This document shows positions 16,419-25,477 of a DNA stretch of 64,000 nt, one piece after another (within the stretch, counting starts at the first letter, position 1; each line of letters begins with the position of its first letter). This DNA is from CPC320 sp002336405 (GTDB lineage Bacteria; Pseudomonadota; Alphaproteobacteria; Rhodobacterales; Rhodobacteraceae), in the NCBI GenBank assembly GCA_949372595.1, contig CASIAN010000008.1, positions 232,496 to 296,495 of the forward strand. Direction: 5' to 3'. The notes beneath the pieces were generated by a model, which was not told the DNA's origin, did not search any database, and saw nothing but the letters and a program-made list of their open reading frames with translations. The position numbers and the translations under genes are program-made.

Positions 16419-18278
16419 TTAGCCCCAACAATCAACCAGCGCGGTGATGTCACGCGCCGTTTGTGCCCTTGTGGCATTGGCAAGCGGAGAGGTGGTTTCC
16501 GATTTTCTTGACCAGATGCCACTGCGTTCAAGCAGGGCGACGAGCGCCTCGGCAGTCACGGCAAAACTGACATCTTCAGGCAATTTTCTGGCGCCTTTAT
16601 GTGGTTCTTGCAACATGCCCAATACCGTGCCGCCTGCGCTCAACACCGGCCCGCCAGCATCGCCGGCCATTGCGGGCAGTGTCAGACGCAAAAGATTGGT
16701 CTCGCCGTTCAGACCCTTGTCATCGGTGACGGTGCCCGAGGTCAGGCTGGGTGTGTCCAACACGCCTTCAAAAGAGTAACCTGAAACTATAATATCCTCA
16801 CCCAAACGCGCCGGCAGGGTTGAAAATCGCCCGATTGCGATAGGGCTTAACGGATCTTTTGGTGTGACGAGAACCAGCCCCAAGTCGGGATCGGTTGCTG
16901 TAACTTCGGCACTGAAATCGCGGTCTATGGTCAGACTGGAGCAGCCTTCAACGGCTTCGATTGTTGTGAGTAACAGGCCGCTATCGGCCACAAATATGCC
17001 TGACCGGCTGTGTTTTGGACGCAGGATTTCAAATCCAGATAAAAGGTTGTTATCGACTGTTCCAAGGGCTGTGTCGCTGGGCTTGAGGATGCCTTCAATC
17101 GGGGTGAAGCTGCTTTGCATCTGTGAAAGAATCATCTCATAGCTGGTTGCATCGCTCCGGGGCCAAACCAGAGTGAAACCTTTTATTTCTCCATTTGTCA
17201 GACGCGCTTGGGTGTGGCTTATTATTGCGTCGTTTTGGCTGTTGATGACAAAATTGTCTCGTTGCAAAACTCGCTCGCCGCCGGATGGAATGCTATCGAG
17301 TGTCTGCATAATCTTATACAAGCTGTTGAGCGTAGCGCGGTCGCCTTCTTGGCTGATCAGCAGGGCACCGGCCTGTTCACCATCGCGCTGGGCATAGCGG
17401 GCAAACGGATACGTATATTGCGCCGCTGACAATTGAGCCAGCGGCATCATCACACTGATGCCCGCCCGCATGTCTTGTACTGTTTGCAGGCCAATCGTCT
17501 CAACCGCGAATCGATAATCCGCAAGTAACCCATTGCGCTGGCTCAGGGTGAGCACCCCTGTGGGGGCGAAGGTATTCGCGTTTTGCCAAGCCTTCATTGA
17601 CCTGCGTGACATGGGACCATATTGGCCGTCGATGTCTCCCTTGTAGACGTCGGCCCATGACAGTGCCCGCTGCAATTGCTTGCGCTCGTCGCGCGACATC
17701 AGGCTTTCGCTGTTGCGGGCTTCGATCAGAGTTTGAGCGGATTGCGGCGTCGGAGTTTGTGATACAACGGCAGGCGGTTCTGGTTCGACCAGAGCCTCAG
17801 GGGCTGCCGGGGCTTCTGGCGTGGGTACGACAATAGGCTCTGGCGTGGGTACGACAATCGGCTCTGGCGTGGGTACGATAATAGGCTCTGGTGTCGGCAC
17901 CACAATCGGCTCTGGCAATAGCGTGATGGTGATTTCTTCTGGTGCGGTGAGCAGGTCCTCACCCAGCGGCCAGAATTGTTGTGCGTAATCCTGAGCATAG
18001 CTGGTAAAACTATCGGCGGGCACCTGCCCCGAATCGCGGTAAACCTGCAAAAGGTTTTGGGCCGTAATCTCGGAATAAGGACCCAAGGCAATGACGTACC
18101 AACCGGAGGCGAGCGCAAAGCCCGCGACATCGGGTAGAAAACTCTCATAATATTGCGCGCTCTCTTCTGCCTCGGCCTCGGTGGGCTGGGCATCAATCTG
18201 CAACCAAGCATTGTCTTGCGCCTGGGTTTGCGCTGCGGTCACAAGGACCATCCAAAGAGCCGAAATCAATAGTTTCAT
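16419..18278 (-). CDS. Secreted trypsin-fold protein with PG-binding domain; catalytic residues missing
   Basis: A protein of 619 residues from ATG 18278, with a signal peptide (~1-21, ending QTQAQ). Then come a SPOR-like region (~25-95, with SGWYVIALGPYSEITAQNLL), a Pro-rich linker of four 8-residue repeats (PEPIVVPT type) and a PG_binding_1-like segment (DERKQLQRALSWADVYKGDI, then GQYGPMSRRSMKAWQ). The trypsin-like domain is C-terminal. Where active relatives read TNAHVVEG this reads TTIEAVEG, so the His is Glu. DPDLGLVLV keeps an Asp. GDSGGP is GDAGGP, so the Ser is Ala. An inactive scaffold or binding protein in the periplasm is predicted. It faces trkH and diverges from glyQ. Confidence 0.85.
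   Translation of the reverse strand: MKLLISALWMVLVTAAQTQAQDNAWLQIDAQPTEAEAEESAQYYESFLPDVAGFALASGWYVIALGPYSEITAQNLLQVYRDSGQVPADSFTSYAQDYAQQFWPLGEDLLTAPEEITITLLPEPIVVPTPEPIIVPTPEPIVVPTPEPIVVPTPEAPAAPEALVEPEPPAVVSQTPTPQSAQTLIEARNSESLMSRDERKQLQRALSWADVYKGDIDGQYGPMSRRSMKAWQNANTFAPTGVLTLSQRNGLLADYRFAVETIGLQTVQDMRAGISVMMPLAQLSAAQYTYPFARYAQRDGEQAGALLISQEGDRATLNSLYKIMQTLDSIPSGGERVLQRDNFVINSQNDAIISHTQARLTNGEIKGFTLVWPRSDATSYEMILSQMQSSFTPIEGILKPSDTALGTVDNNLLSGFEILRPKHSRSGIFVADSGLLLTTIEAVEGCSSLTIDRDFSAEVTATDPDLGLVLVTPKDPLSPIAIGRFSTLPARLGEDIIVSGYSFEGVLDTPSLTSGTVTDDKGLNGETNLLRLTLPAMAGDAGGPVLSAGGTVLGMLQEPHKGARKLPEDVSFAVTAEALVALLERSGIWSRKSETTSPLANATRAQTARDITALVDCWG
17816..17925 (-). repeat. 24-bp tandem repeat encoding PEPIVVPT units
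   Basis: About four imperfect 24-base units inside the pseudo-protease gene encode the Pro/Val-rich linker between the SPOR-like and PG-binding parts. They differ by single third-position changes, which suggests recent duplication with the amino acid sequence kept. Confidence 0.85.
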
Positions 18279-18439
18279 ACCACGACCTTGTATCCTGCGC
18301 CTCGGTGCCGAGACTTTCTGCGTTAGGTCTGTATTTAACAGATGTTTCGCGCGGTGCACGTCAAAATATGGCCTCTCGGGCAATTGACCCTTGCGGCTGT
18401 GCCGCATAGGTAGGTCAGGCGATTTCAAGGGGTGTCATA

Positions 18440-19369
18440 ATGACCATGAGACAGGACAGACCGAGCTGCTTTCAGGACATCATCCTGCGGCTGCAATCTT
18501 ATTGGGCAGCGCAGGGCTGCGCGATTATGCAGCCTTACGATATGGAAGTTGGGGCTGGTACGTTCCATCCTGCCACCACGTTGCGCAGTCTTGGCGCACG
18601 GGCTTGGGCGGCAGCTTATGTGCAGCCATCTCGGCGCCCTACCGACGGTCGCTATGGCGAAAATCCCAACCGCCTGCAGCACTATTATCAGTATCAAGTG
18701 CTGATCAAACCCAGCCCGCCGAACCTGCAAGCGCTTTATCTTGGCTCGTTGGACGCAATCGGTATCGATATGAACCTGCATGATATTCGCTTTGTCGAGG
18801 ATGATTGGGAAAGCCCGACCCTTGGCGCATGGGGACTTGGCTGGGAGGTTTGGTGTGATGGTATGGAAGTATCGCAATTCACTTATTTTCAACAGGTTGG
18901 CGGGCATGACTGCCACCCTGTTTCGGGTGAGTTGACCTATGGGCTGGAACGTCTGGCAATGTATGTATTGGGTGTAGACCACGTTATGGAAATGCCCTTC
19001 AACGATCCCGATGCCGCAATTGCGCTGTCGTATGGTGATGTGTTTCGTCAAACCGAAGAGGAATATGCGCGCTGGAATTTCGATGTCGCTAACACTGAGA
19101 CCTTGTTGCACCATTTTGAGGATGCCGAAAAAGAATGCCACAATATTCTCGAACAACCGCATGTGGATCCGAAAACTGGCAAGCGGATTATCATGGCGCA
19201 TCCCGCCTATGATCAATGTATCAAGGCCAGCCATATGTTCAATCTGCTTGACGCCCGTGGGGTGATTTCGGTCACCGAGCGGCAGGCCTATATTGGTCGT
19301 GTGCGGGCTTTGGCCAAACAATGCGCCGATGCCTTTGTGTTGACCGAAGCCGGAGGGCATGCGCTGTGA
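18440..19369 (+). CDS. glyQ: Glycyl-tRNA synthetase alpha subunit
   Basis: A protein of 309 residues. It has SCFQDIILRLQSYWAAQGCA, then MQPYDMEVGAGTFHPATTLR, YVQPSRRPTDGRYGENPNRL, QYQVLIKPSPPN and YGLERLAMYVLGVD, all typical of the bacterial alpha subunit. With GlyS it forms the heterotetramer that charges tRNA-Gly. The ATG at 18440 is used; an in-frame ATG at 18446 is possible. Its stop overlaps the start of a small membrane protein gene, and glyS follows, so the three form an operon. Confidence 0.97.
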   Translation: MTMRQDRPSCFQDIILRLQSYWAAQGCAIMQPYDMEVGAGTFHPATTLRSLGARAWAAAYVQPSRRPTDGRYGENPNRLQHYYQYQVLIKPSPPNLQALYLGSLDAIGIDMNLHDIRFVEDDWESPTLGAWGLGWEVWCDGMEVSQFTYFQQVGGHDCHPVSGELTYGLERLAMYVLGVDHVMEMPFNDPDAAIALSYGDVFRQTEEEYARWNFDVANTETLLHHFEDAEKECHNILEQPHVDPKTGKRIIMAHPAYDQCIKASHMFNLLDARGVISVTERQAYIGRVRALAKQCADAFVLTEAGGHAL

Positions 19370-19893
19370 CTGGGAAAATTCTTGCGGCCTGCATTATTCT
19401 TGCGGCTCTGATCGCTGGTGGCTCGATTTATTATCTGCAGGTCTATGCCTACTACACTACAGTTGCAGTACATGGCAGCGAAGACGTTATGCTCACGGCG
19501 CAGGCGTCCGGCCAGCCCGAGGCAATCACCTATCGCGATTTTCAGGCGATTGACTCTGACAGCTCGCCGATACGCTATCGTGGTTGTTTTACCACCACGC
19601 AATCGCTTGAGGCGCTGGCGCAAAGCTATCTCGTGATTAAAAAAGCCGAACCGCGGGTCGCGCCGGGATGGTTTAGCTGCTTTGATGCAGATCGTATCGG
19701 CGCCGCTTTGGAAAGTGGTGACGCGATGGCCTTTATGGGCACTGAAAATATTCGGTACGGCATCGACCGGATCGTGGCGGTCGAACCAGATGGCACGGGT
19801 CATGTCTGGCATCGGATCAATCGGTGCGGCAAAATCGTTTTTGCGGGCCGAACGGCGCCCTCTGATTGCCCTGAACCTCCGGAAAGTAACTGA
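19366..19893 (+). CDS. Small membrane-anchored protein between glyQ and glyS (DUF6446-like)
   Basis: A protein of 175 residues starting at GTG 19366, whose bases overlap the glyQ stop. One N-terminal membrane segment (about residues 4-27, IILAALIAGGSIYYLQVYAY) anchors a periplasmic part. That part holds three Cys residues in RYRGCFTT, WFSCFDAD and INRCGKI, and a fourth in the tail SDCPEPPESN. The text resembles the DUF6446 family found between glyQ and glyS in Rhodobacteraceae; function unknown. The tight overlap suggests translational coupling with glyQ. Nothing ties it directly to tRNA charging. Confidence 0.8.
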   Translation: MTGKILAACIILAALIAGGSIYYLQVYAYYTTVAVHGSEDVMLTAQASGQPEAITYRDFQAIDSDSSPIRYRGCFTTTQSLEALAQSYLVIKKAEPRVAPGWFSCFDADRIGAALESGDAMAFMGTENIRYGIDRIVAVEPDGTGHVWHRINRCGKIVFAGRTAPSDCPEPPESN

Positions 19894-19895
19894 TT

Positions 19896-21956
19896 ATGCC
19901 TGATCTTTTGATTGAACTGTTTTCCGAGGAAATTCCTGCAAGAATGCAGGCGCGTGCGGCAGATGATTTTAAAAAACGTATGACCGACGGGTTGGTTGAG
20001 GCGGGACTGACCTATCAGGGGGCGGCGGCTTTTGTCACCCCGCGGCGTCTGACCTTGACAGTGCAGGGCCTGCTTTCTGCCAGCCCGACCTTGCGTGAAG
20101 AACGCAAGGGCCCACGGGTCGATGCGCCTGAGAAAGCGATTGAGGGATTTCTGCGCGGTGCCGGTGTCAGCCGCGACCAGCTTGAGCAGCGCGACGAAAA
20201 AAAAGGCGCTGTATTTTATGCGCTGATCGAAAAGTCCGGTCGTCCCGCACCGGCGATCGTTTCCGAGGTTCTGGGGCAGGTGATCCGGGGCTTTCCCTGG
20301 CCAAAATCGATGCGCTGGGGGGCGGGCACGCTGCGTTGGGTGCGCCCGCTGCAATCAATTTTATGCCTGCTCAGCGATGAAGCCGGCGCTGAAGTGGTGC
20401 CGTTTGAGATTGAGGGAATTGTTGCTGCAGATCAGACATTTGGTCATCGTTTTATGGCGCCTGACCCGATCACTGTCAGCGGATTTGACGCCTATCAAAG
20501 CCAGCTAAAGCGCGCCTATGTGATGGTGGATGCCGCAGAGCGCCGCGCCATGATCTGGAACGAGGCGACCATACAAGCCTTTGCACTGGGGTTGGAGGTG
20601 ATCGAGGATCCGGGGTTGTTGACCGAAGTGGCCGGGCTGGTGGAATGGCCCGTGGTATTGATGGGGCTCATTGATCCAGAATTTATGGATCTTCCGGGGG
20701 AGGTTTTAAAGACCTCGATGAAAGAGCATCAAAAGTTCTTTTCCGTTCGCAATCCGAAAACCGGCAAAATCGAGCGTTTTATCACTGTCGCGAACCGCGA
20801 GACCGCCGATCAGGGTGAAACTATTCTGGCCGGCAATCAAAAAGTACTGTCTGCACGTTTGGCGGATGCCAAGTTCTTTTGGGAAAATGATCTAAGGGTT
20901 GCCCGGGGTGAAGGGCTGTCGGCTTGGACCGAGGCGCTGTCGACCGTGACCTTCCACAACAAGCTGGGCAGTGAACAGGCGCGGATCGACCGCATTGTCA
21001 CTTTGGCGAGGTATTTGGCCCCGGTGGCTGCGGCGGATGTCGACCTCGCCGGACAGGCGGCGCGGGTTGCAAAAGCCGATTTATCGTCAGAAATGGTGTA
21101 TGAATTTCCCGAATTACAGGGGGTAATGGGGCGTTACTATGCGACGGCCGCGGGCTTGCCTGCTTCTGTGGCAGAAGCCTGTGAAGTGCATTATGCGCCT
21201 CTGGGTCCTTCCGATCAGGTACCGACGGCGCCGGTGGCGGTGGCGGTGGCGCTGGCCGACAAGCTCGATAAGCTGACCGGGTTCTGGGCGATTGACGAAA
21301 AGCCGACCGGGTCGAAGGATCCGTTTGCACTGCGGCGGGCCGCTTTGGGGGTGATCCGGCTGTTGCTTGAAAACCGTCTGAGCTGTGGTCTAAAAGCAGT
21401 TTTTGCTCAGGGTTATGATGGGGCGGATGCAGACGATTTACTGGGCTTTTTTCATGACCGGCTCAAGGTATATCTGCGCGATCAGGGCATCCGCCATGAT
21501 GTGATCGACGCGTGTATCGCGATGGCGGGTAATGATGACCTGACGCTATTGTCCAAGCGGGCGGCTGCGGTGTCGGATTTTGTCAAGACAGATGACGGTG
21601 AAAACCTGCTACAGGCGTTCAAGCGGGCCAATAATATTCTTGATCAGGCTGAGGCCAAAGATGGGGTGGAATATTCCTATGGCGCGGATGTGAAATATGC
21701 CGAAGCAGAGGTCGAACGTGCGTTATTTGCCGCCCTCGACGCTGAGGCTGGGGCAATTGAGGCGGCGGTTCTGGCGGAAGATTTCGTCGCAGCTCTGTCT
21801 GGTATGGCTGGATTGCGGACGCCGTTAGATGATTTTTTCGAAGCGGTACAGATCAATGACAATAATGCGGTTATTCGTCGTAACCGCCTGAATTTGCTCA
21901 GTCGTATTCGGGGCATTTGCCTGTCTGTTGCTGATTTTACCAAGGTAGAGGGCTAG
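19896..21956 (+). CDS. glyS: Glycyl-tRNA synthetase beta subunit
   Basis: A protein of 686 residues, close to the 689 of E. coli GlyS. It starts MPDLLIELFSEEIPARMQ, contains WPKSMRWGAGTLRWVRPL, SMKEHQKFFSVRNPKTGKI, NKLGSEQARIDRI and QGVMGRYYATAAGLP. It ends with the anticodon-binding-like region around NDNNAVIRRNRLNLLSRI. It binds tRNA-Gly for the alpha subunit. It begins 2 bases after the DUF6446-like gene. Confidence 0.97.
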   Translation: MPDLLIELFSEEIPARMQARAADDFKKRMTDGLVEAGLTYQGAAAFVTPRRLTLTVQGLLSASPTLREERKGPRVDAPEKAIEGFLRGAGVSRDQLEQRDEKKGAVFYALIEKSGRPAPAIVSEVLGQVIRGFPWPKSMRWGAGTLRWVRPLQSILCLLSDEAGAEVVPFEIEGIVAADQTFGHRFMAPDPITVSGFDAYQSQLKRAYVMVDAAERRAMIWNEATIQAFALGLEVIEDPGLLTEVAGLVEWPVVLMGLIDPEFMDLPGEVLKTSMKEHQKFFSVRNPKTGKIERFITVANRETADQGETILAGNQKVLSARLADAKFFWENDLRVARGEGLSAWTEALSTVTFHNKLGSEQARIDRIVTLARYLAPVAAADVDLAGQAARVAKADLSSEMVYEFPELQGVMGRYYATAAGLPASVAEACEVHYAPLGPSDQVPTAPVAVAVALADKLDKLTGFWAIDEKPTGSKDPFALRRAALGVIRLLLENRLSCGLKAVFAQGYDGADADDLLGFFHDRLKVYLRDQGIRHDVIDACIAMAGNDDLTLLSKRAAAVSDFVKTDDGENLLQAFKRANNILDQAEAKDGVEYSYGADVKYAEAEVERALFAALDAEAGAIEAAVLAEDFVAALSGMAGLRTPLDDFFEAVQINDNNAVIRRNRLNLLSRIRGICLSVADFTKVEG

Positions 21957-22057
21957 GATACCTAGCTTCGAAAACCCTGTGGCCGTAAAGCTGTACGCTT
22001 TTGCTTGCTTGAGCGCCTGTCACGGGTATGCTGCACCGGTAACAAAAGGATGCGGCA

Positions 22058-24604
22058 GTGCAGCAAGATGACCCTGATATCACGCTTATTACCGCTACCG
22101 CGCCGCTGTCGGCACCCACCCATGGCGGCCGGGCGAAATGCCTTCAGCGTCTGATCAGGCTTGATTTACCCGTGCCGTGCACCGTGGCACTGTCGTTTGA
22201 CGCGGTGCAGGCGATTGTGGCGGGGAACATGCCAGATATTCAGACGATACTTGATGCATTTGAGGGGGGTGATCTGTTGTGCGTTCGGCCCTCGTCAGAA
22301 GACCCCGACTGGGGGGGGCCGGGTGCAATTTTAAACATAGGCATGAACGACAACCGCTATCAGGCCCTGCGCTCTCAATTGGGGCCCGAGGCGGCTGCGG
22401 GACTGTATACACGGTTCGTGCAAAGCTACGCGGTGCACGTGGCTCGGCTCGATCCCGACATGTTCGATACCAGCGCAGGTTTTGGGCCGCAAGAGCTGGC
22501 GCAGGCGTTACAGGCGTATGAAGCTGAGACAGAAGAGGAGTTTCCACAAGATCCAGCGGTACAGCTTGCCGAAGTGCTGCGGTCGATGGCCCGGGCTTGG
22601 GAAGGCGTAACCGCGCGGCTTTTGCGACAGGCGAAAGGTGCGCCCGCTGATGCAAAACTAGGGCTTGTGGTGCAAAAGATGGCGCTCAGCTTGGGGCAAG
22701 GTGCATCGGGCTCGGGGGTGTTCCAAATGGTCAGTTCGGTGACTGGACTGCCGAAGGTCACGGGGCGCTATTTCAATCAAAGCCAAGGCCGTGAGGCTCT
22801 GCAGGGCGAAGAAACGCTGTATCTGGAGCGCGACCCTCGGGGGCCGTCACTGGAGGATTTGGCGCCAGAGGCGTTTGAGGCCTTGAAACGACACTCAGTG
22901 CTTATGCGCAGCCGGCTGCGCGAAGAAATGCAGATTGAGTTCATGCTGCAAGATGGAAAATTACGGATATTGGATGGGGTTCGGGTGCAGCGCTCGTCGC
23001 GGGCGGCGGTCAGAATCGCTGTTGCCTTGGCGACGGACAAAATAATTCCACGTGAAGAGGCGCTGATGCGCATCGACCCGCGGGCACTGAATGAATTGCT
23101 GCATCGCCAAATTGCCCCTAATGCAGAACGTGATCAGCTTGGTGTTGGTATTGCGGCAAGTCCCGGTGCTGCGACAGGGCGGATTGTGTTTACTGCAGCC
23201 GAAGCGCAGGCGAGTGCTGCGCGCAATGAGGCATGCGTTCTGGTGCGGCGCGAAACCAGCCCCGAGGACATCCGCGGTATGCATGCCGCAAGTGCAGTTT
23301 TGACAGAGCGCGGCGGCATGAGCAGCCACGCGGCGGTGATTGCACGCGGTTTGGGGCTGCCTTGTGTCGTGGGGGCGAACAGTTTCCGGTTTCAAACCCG
23401 ACTAAACCTGCTGACGGCACCTGATGGGCGGGTGTTTAAGCCCGGTGATATCATCACGGTTGACGGTTCGAACGGGGCTGTTCTGGCGGGTGCTCCTGAG
23501 ATGATGGAGGCGGCACTGGATGATGCTTTTCAGACACTTTTGAACTGGGCTGATGCGGTGAGAGACATTGATGTTCGGGCGAATGCCGATACCCCTGCAG
23601 ATGCTAGAACTGCGAAGCATTTTAAGGCTCAGGGGATCGGTTTATGCCGGACCGAGCATATGTTTATCGAACAGAATCGTCTGACGGTTATGCGCGAAAT
23701 GATTTTCGCCGATAGTCCAGAAGACCGTCGTTCGGCGCTAGAATTACTGTTGCCGATGCAGCGCTCCGACTTCATCGAATTGTTTCGGATCATGCAAGAT
23801 AAGCCGGTTTGTATCCGCCTTTTTGATCCGCCACTACACGAGTTTTTACCCGCGAGTCGGGCGGGTGTGCGTGATCTGGCCGAAGCGCTCGGCTTGCCGT
23901 TGTCTGATGTCACCCGTAGGGTTGAGGCGCTGAGTGAATATAATCCAATGTTGGGAATGCGGGGCGTTCGCCTGGGAATTACGGTCCCGGAAATTTATGA
24001 AATGCAGGCCCGTGCAATCTTTGAAGCCACGATCGAGGCCAGCGAGGGGGAGACCCCGGTGGTGCCGGAAATTATGATCCCGCTGGTGTCGGCACGGCGG
24101 GAAGTGGAATTGGTTAAAACCCAAATTGACGCGGTTGCAGCGGCAGTCAGAAATGACAAAGGCGTTGATTTTACCTATCGTCTTGGCGTGATGGTAGAGA
24201 CACCACGCGCGGCTTTGCGCGCTGACGAAATTGCCGTTCACTCTTCTTTTTTAAGTTTTGGAACCAATGACTTAACTCAGATGACTTACGGTTTGTCACG
24301 CGATGATGCTGGGCGTTTTATGTCGAGCTATGTGAAATTGGGTGTCTATCCAGAAGATCCGTTTCACACCCTTGATATCGAGGGCGTTGGAGAGTTGTTA
24401 CAGATCGGTGCAACACGCGGTCGCAACGCGCGGCCCGACGTGGTTTTGTCGATTTGTGGCGAACACGGTGGCAGCCCCGAAGCGATTGATTTTTGTCGTA
24501 AAGCCGGTTTTGACTATGTGTCTTGTTCGCCATTTCGGGTGCCGGTGGCGCGTTTGGCAGCGGCTCAGATAGCGCTTGCCGATCGATTGGGCTCAAAGCT
24601 GTAG
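22058..24604 (+). CDS. PEP-utilising enzyme related to pyruvate phosphate dikinase, eroded ATP-binding domain
   Basis: A protein of 848 residues from GTG 22058 (AAAGGA upstream). The central phosphohistidine domain is intact: ERGGMSSHAAVIARGLGLP, with the swivelling His. The C-terminal PEP/pyruvate barrel is intact too: GLCRTEHMF, RLFDPPLHEF, SFGTNDLTQMTYGLSRDDAG and ICGEHGGSP with the catalytic Cys. The N-terminal ATP-grasp is strongly changed. The GGKGCNL-type lysine motif reads HGGRAKCL, the MPGMMDTILNLG loop reads GPGAILNIG, and the D-x-E...Q metal/ATP residues read I-x-E...D. It may no longer use ATP and may be a regulator or another phosphotransferase. It follows glyS by ~100 bases. True PPDK is less likely. 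Confidence 0.85.
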   Translation: MQQDDPDITLITATAPLSAPTHGGRAKCLQRLIRLDLPVPCTVALSFDAVQAIVAGNMPDIQTILDAFEGGDLLCVRPSSEDPDWGGPGAILNIGMNDNRYQALRSQLGPEAAAGLYTRFVQSYAVHVARLDPDMFDTSAGFGPQELAQALQAYEAETEEEFPQDPAVQLAEVLRSMARAWEGVTARLLRQAKGAPADAKLGLVVQKMALSLGQGASGSGVFQMVSSVTGLPKVTGRYFNQSQGREALQGEETLYLERDPRGPSLEDLAPEAFEALKRHSVLMRSRLREEMQIEFMLQDGKLRILDGVRVQRSSRAAVRIAVALATDKIIPREEALMRIDPRALNELLHRQIAPNAERDQLGVGIAASPGAATGRIVFTAAEAQASAARNEACVLVRRETSPEDIRGMHAASAVLTERGGMSSHAAVIARGLGLPCVVGANSFRFQTRLNLLTAPDGRVFKPGDIITVDGSNGAVLAGAPEMMEAALDDAFQTLLNWADAVRDIDVRANADTPADARTAKHFKAQGIGLCRTEHMFIEQNRLTVMREMIFADSPEDRRSALELLLPMQRSDFIELFRIMQDKPVCIRLFDPPLHEFLPASRAGVRDLAEALGLPLSDVTRRVEALSEYNPMLGMRGVRLGITVPEIYEMQARAIFEATIEASEGETPVVPEIMIPLVSARREVELVKTQIDAVAAAVRNDKGVDFTYRLGVMVETPRAALRADEIAVHSSFLSFGTNDLTQMTYGLSRDDAGRFMSSYVKLGVYPEDPFHTLDIEGVGELLQIGATRGRNARPDVVLSICGEHGGSPEAIDFCRKAGFDYVSCSPFRVPVARLAAAQIALADRLGSKL

Positions 24605-24742
24605 TGCGTCTAAATTGCTATTAAGATTGGCTGCCAGTCGCGCTTAAGGAGATTTTATATATTTAAAATGGCACTAGACGTGTGTGCTAAATTAGCTTAC
24701 TGCCGCAGTCATCTGAAATATAGAGATGCTTGGAGACGCTGA

Positions 24743-25369
24743 ATGCGTTTATATTTTGCAGTTTTTGGGATTGCCATGATGGCCTGTATGGCAAAAGCTG
24801 AGGCCCCATCCGGTGTTGTGGAGAAAATGCTGGCTTTGGAGGCAGAGGCCGTTAGTGGCTTGTCGAAAAGTCGGGTGAAAGCCTTGTTAATGAGTGCTGT
24901 TACGGCGCCGGCATTTTTGCAGAGTAAAGCGTGGTTGGCTCAGCAACCAGTGGCCACCGGTGACAAGCACTGGGCGTGCCTGGCAGAGGCGATTTATTTC
25001 GAGGCGCGCGGTGAAAGCATCAAGGGCCAGTTTGCGGTGGCAGAGGTTATTTTAAACCGTGTCGATAGCCGGTCTTTCCCCGATACAGTTTGCGGTGTGA
25101 TTACGCAGGGTGGTGAAAAACGGCATGCGTGTCAGTTCAGCTATAACTGCGACGGGCGTGAAGAATATATCGAAGAGGCAGATGCCTATGAAAGGATCGG
25201 AAAAATTGCGCGGTTGATGCTGGATGGTGCGCCTCGGACGATCACCGGCGGCGCCACCTACTATCATACCCGTTCGGTCAATCCACGGTGGGCACGGCAC
25301 TTTTTTAAAACCGCATCGGTCGGGTCACATTATTTTTACAGCAGCAAAATGCGGTTAACTGAAAAATAG
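24743..25369 (+). CDS. SleB-type cell wall hydrolase (Hydrolase_2 family)
   Basis: A protein of 208 residues with a short signal peptide (cleavage near MAKAEA, ~19). The hydrolase_2 core begins HWACLAEAIYFEARGES, where the Glu of YFEARGE is the predicted catalytic residue, followed by GQFAVAEVILNRVDSRSFPD, then ACQFSYNCDGR. It ends GGATYYHTRSVNPRWAR, which is typical of the family of SleB/CwlJ. In non-sporing bacteria such proteins are thought to act as muramidase or amidase on peptidoglycan in the periplasm. Cys residues in LAEAIYF-preceding WAC, VCGV, HACQ and YNC may form disulfides. Confidence 0.92.
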   Translation: MRLYFAVFGIAMMACMAKAEAPSGVVEKMLALEAEAVSGLSKSRVKALLMSAVTAPAFLQSKAWLAQQPVATGDKHWACLAEAIYFEARGESIKGQFAVAEVILNRVDSRSFPDTVCGVITQGGEKRHACQFSYNCDGREEYIEEADAYERIGKIARLMLDGAPRTITGGATYYHTRSVNPRWARHFFKTASVGSHYFYSSKMRLTEK

Positions 25370-25477
25370 ATAAGTGCGCCCTGCCGTTTTTTGACACTTT
25401 TTTGCCGTAGATCGCTCTGTCGCTCTTGCGTATCTCAGGATACACAAGCCGCAGTGGTAGCGTTCGGGAGTGTGCAG

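Noticed and set aside
18425..19360. A 311-codon frame antisense to glyQ
   Set aside because: It covers nearly exactly the glyQ gene in the opposite strand and has no recognisable content.
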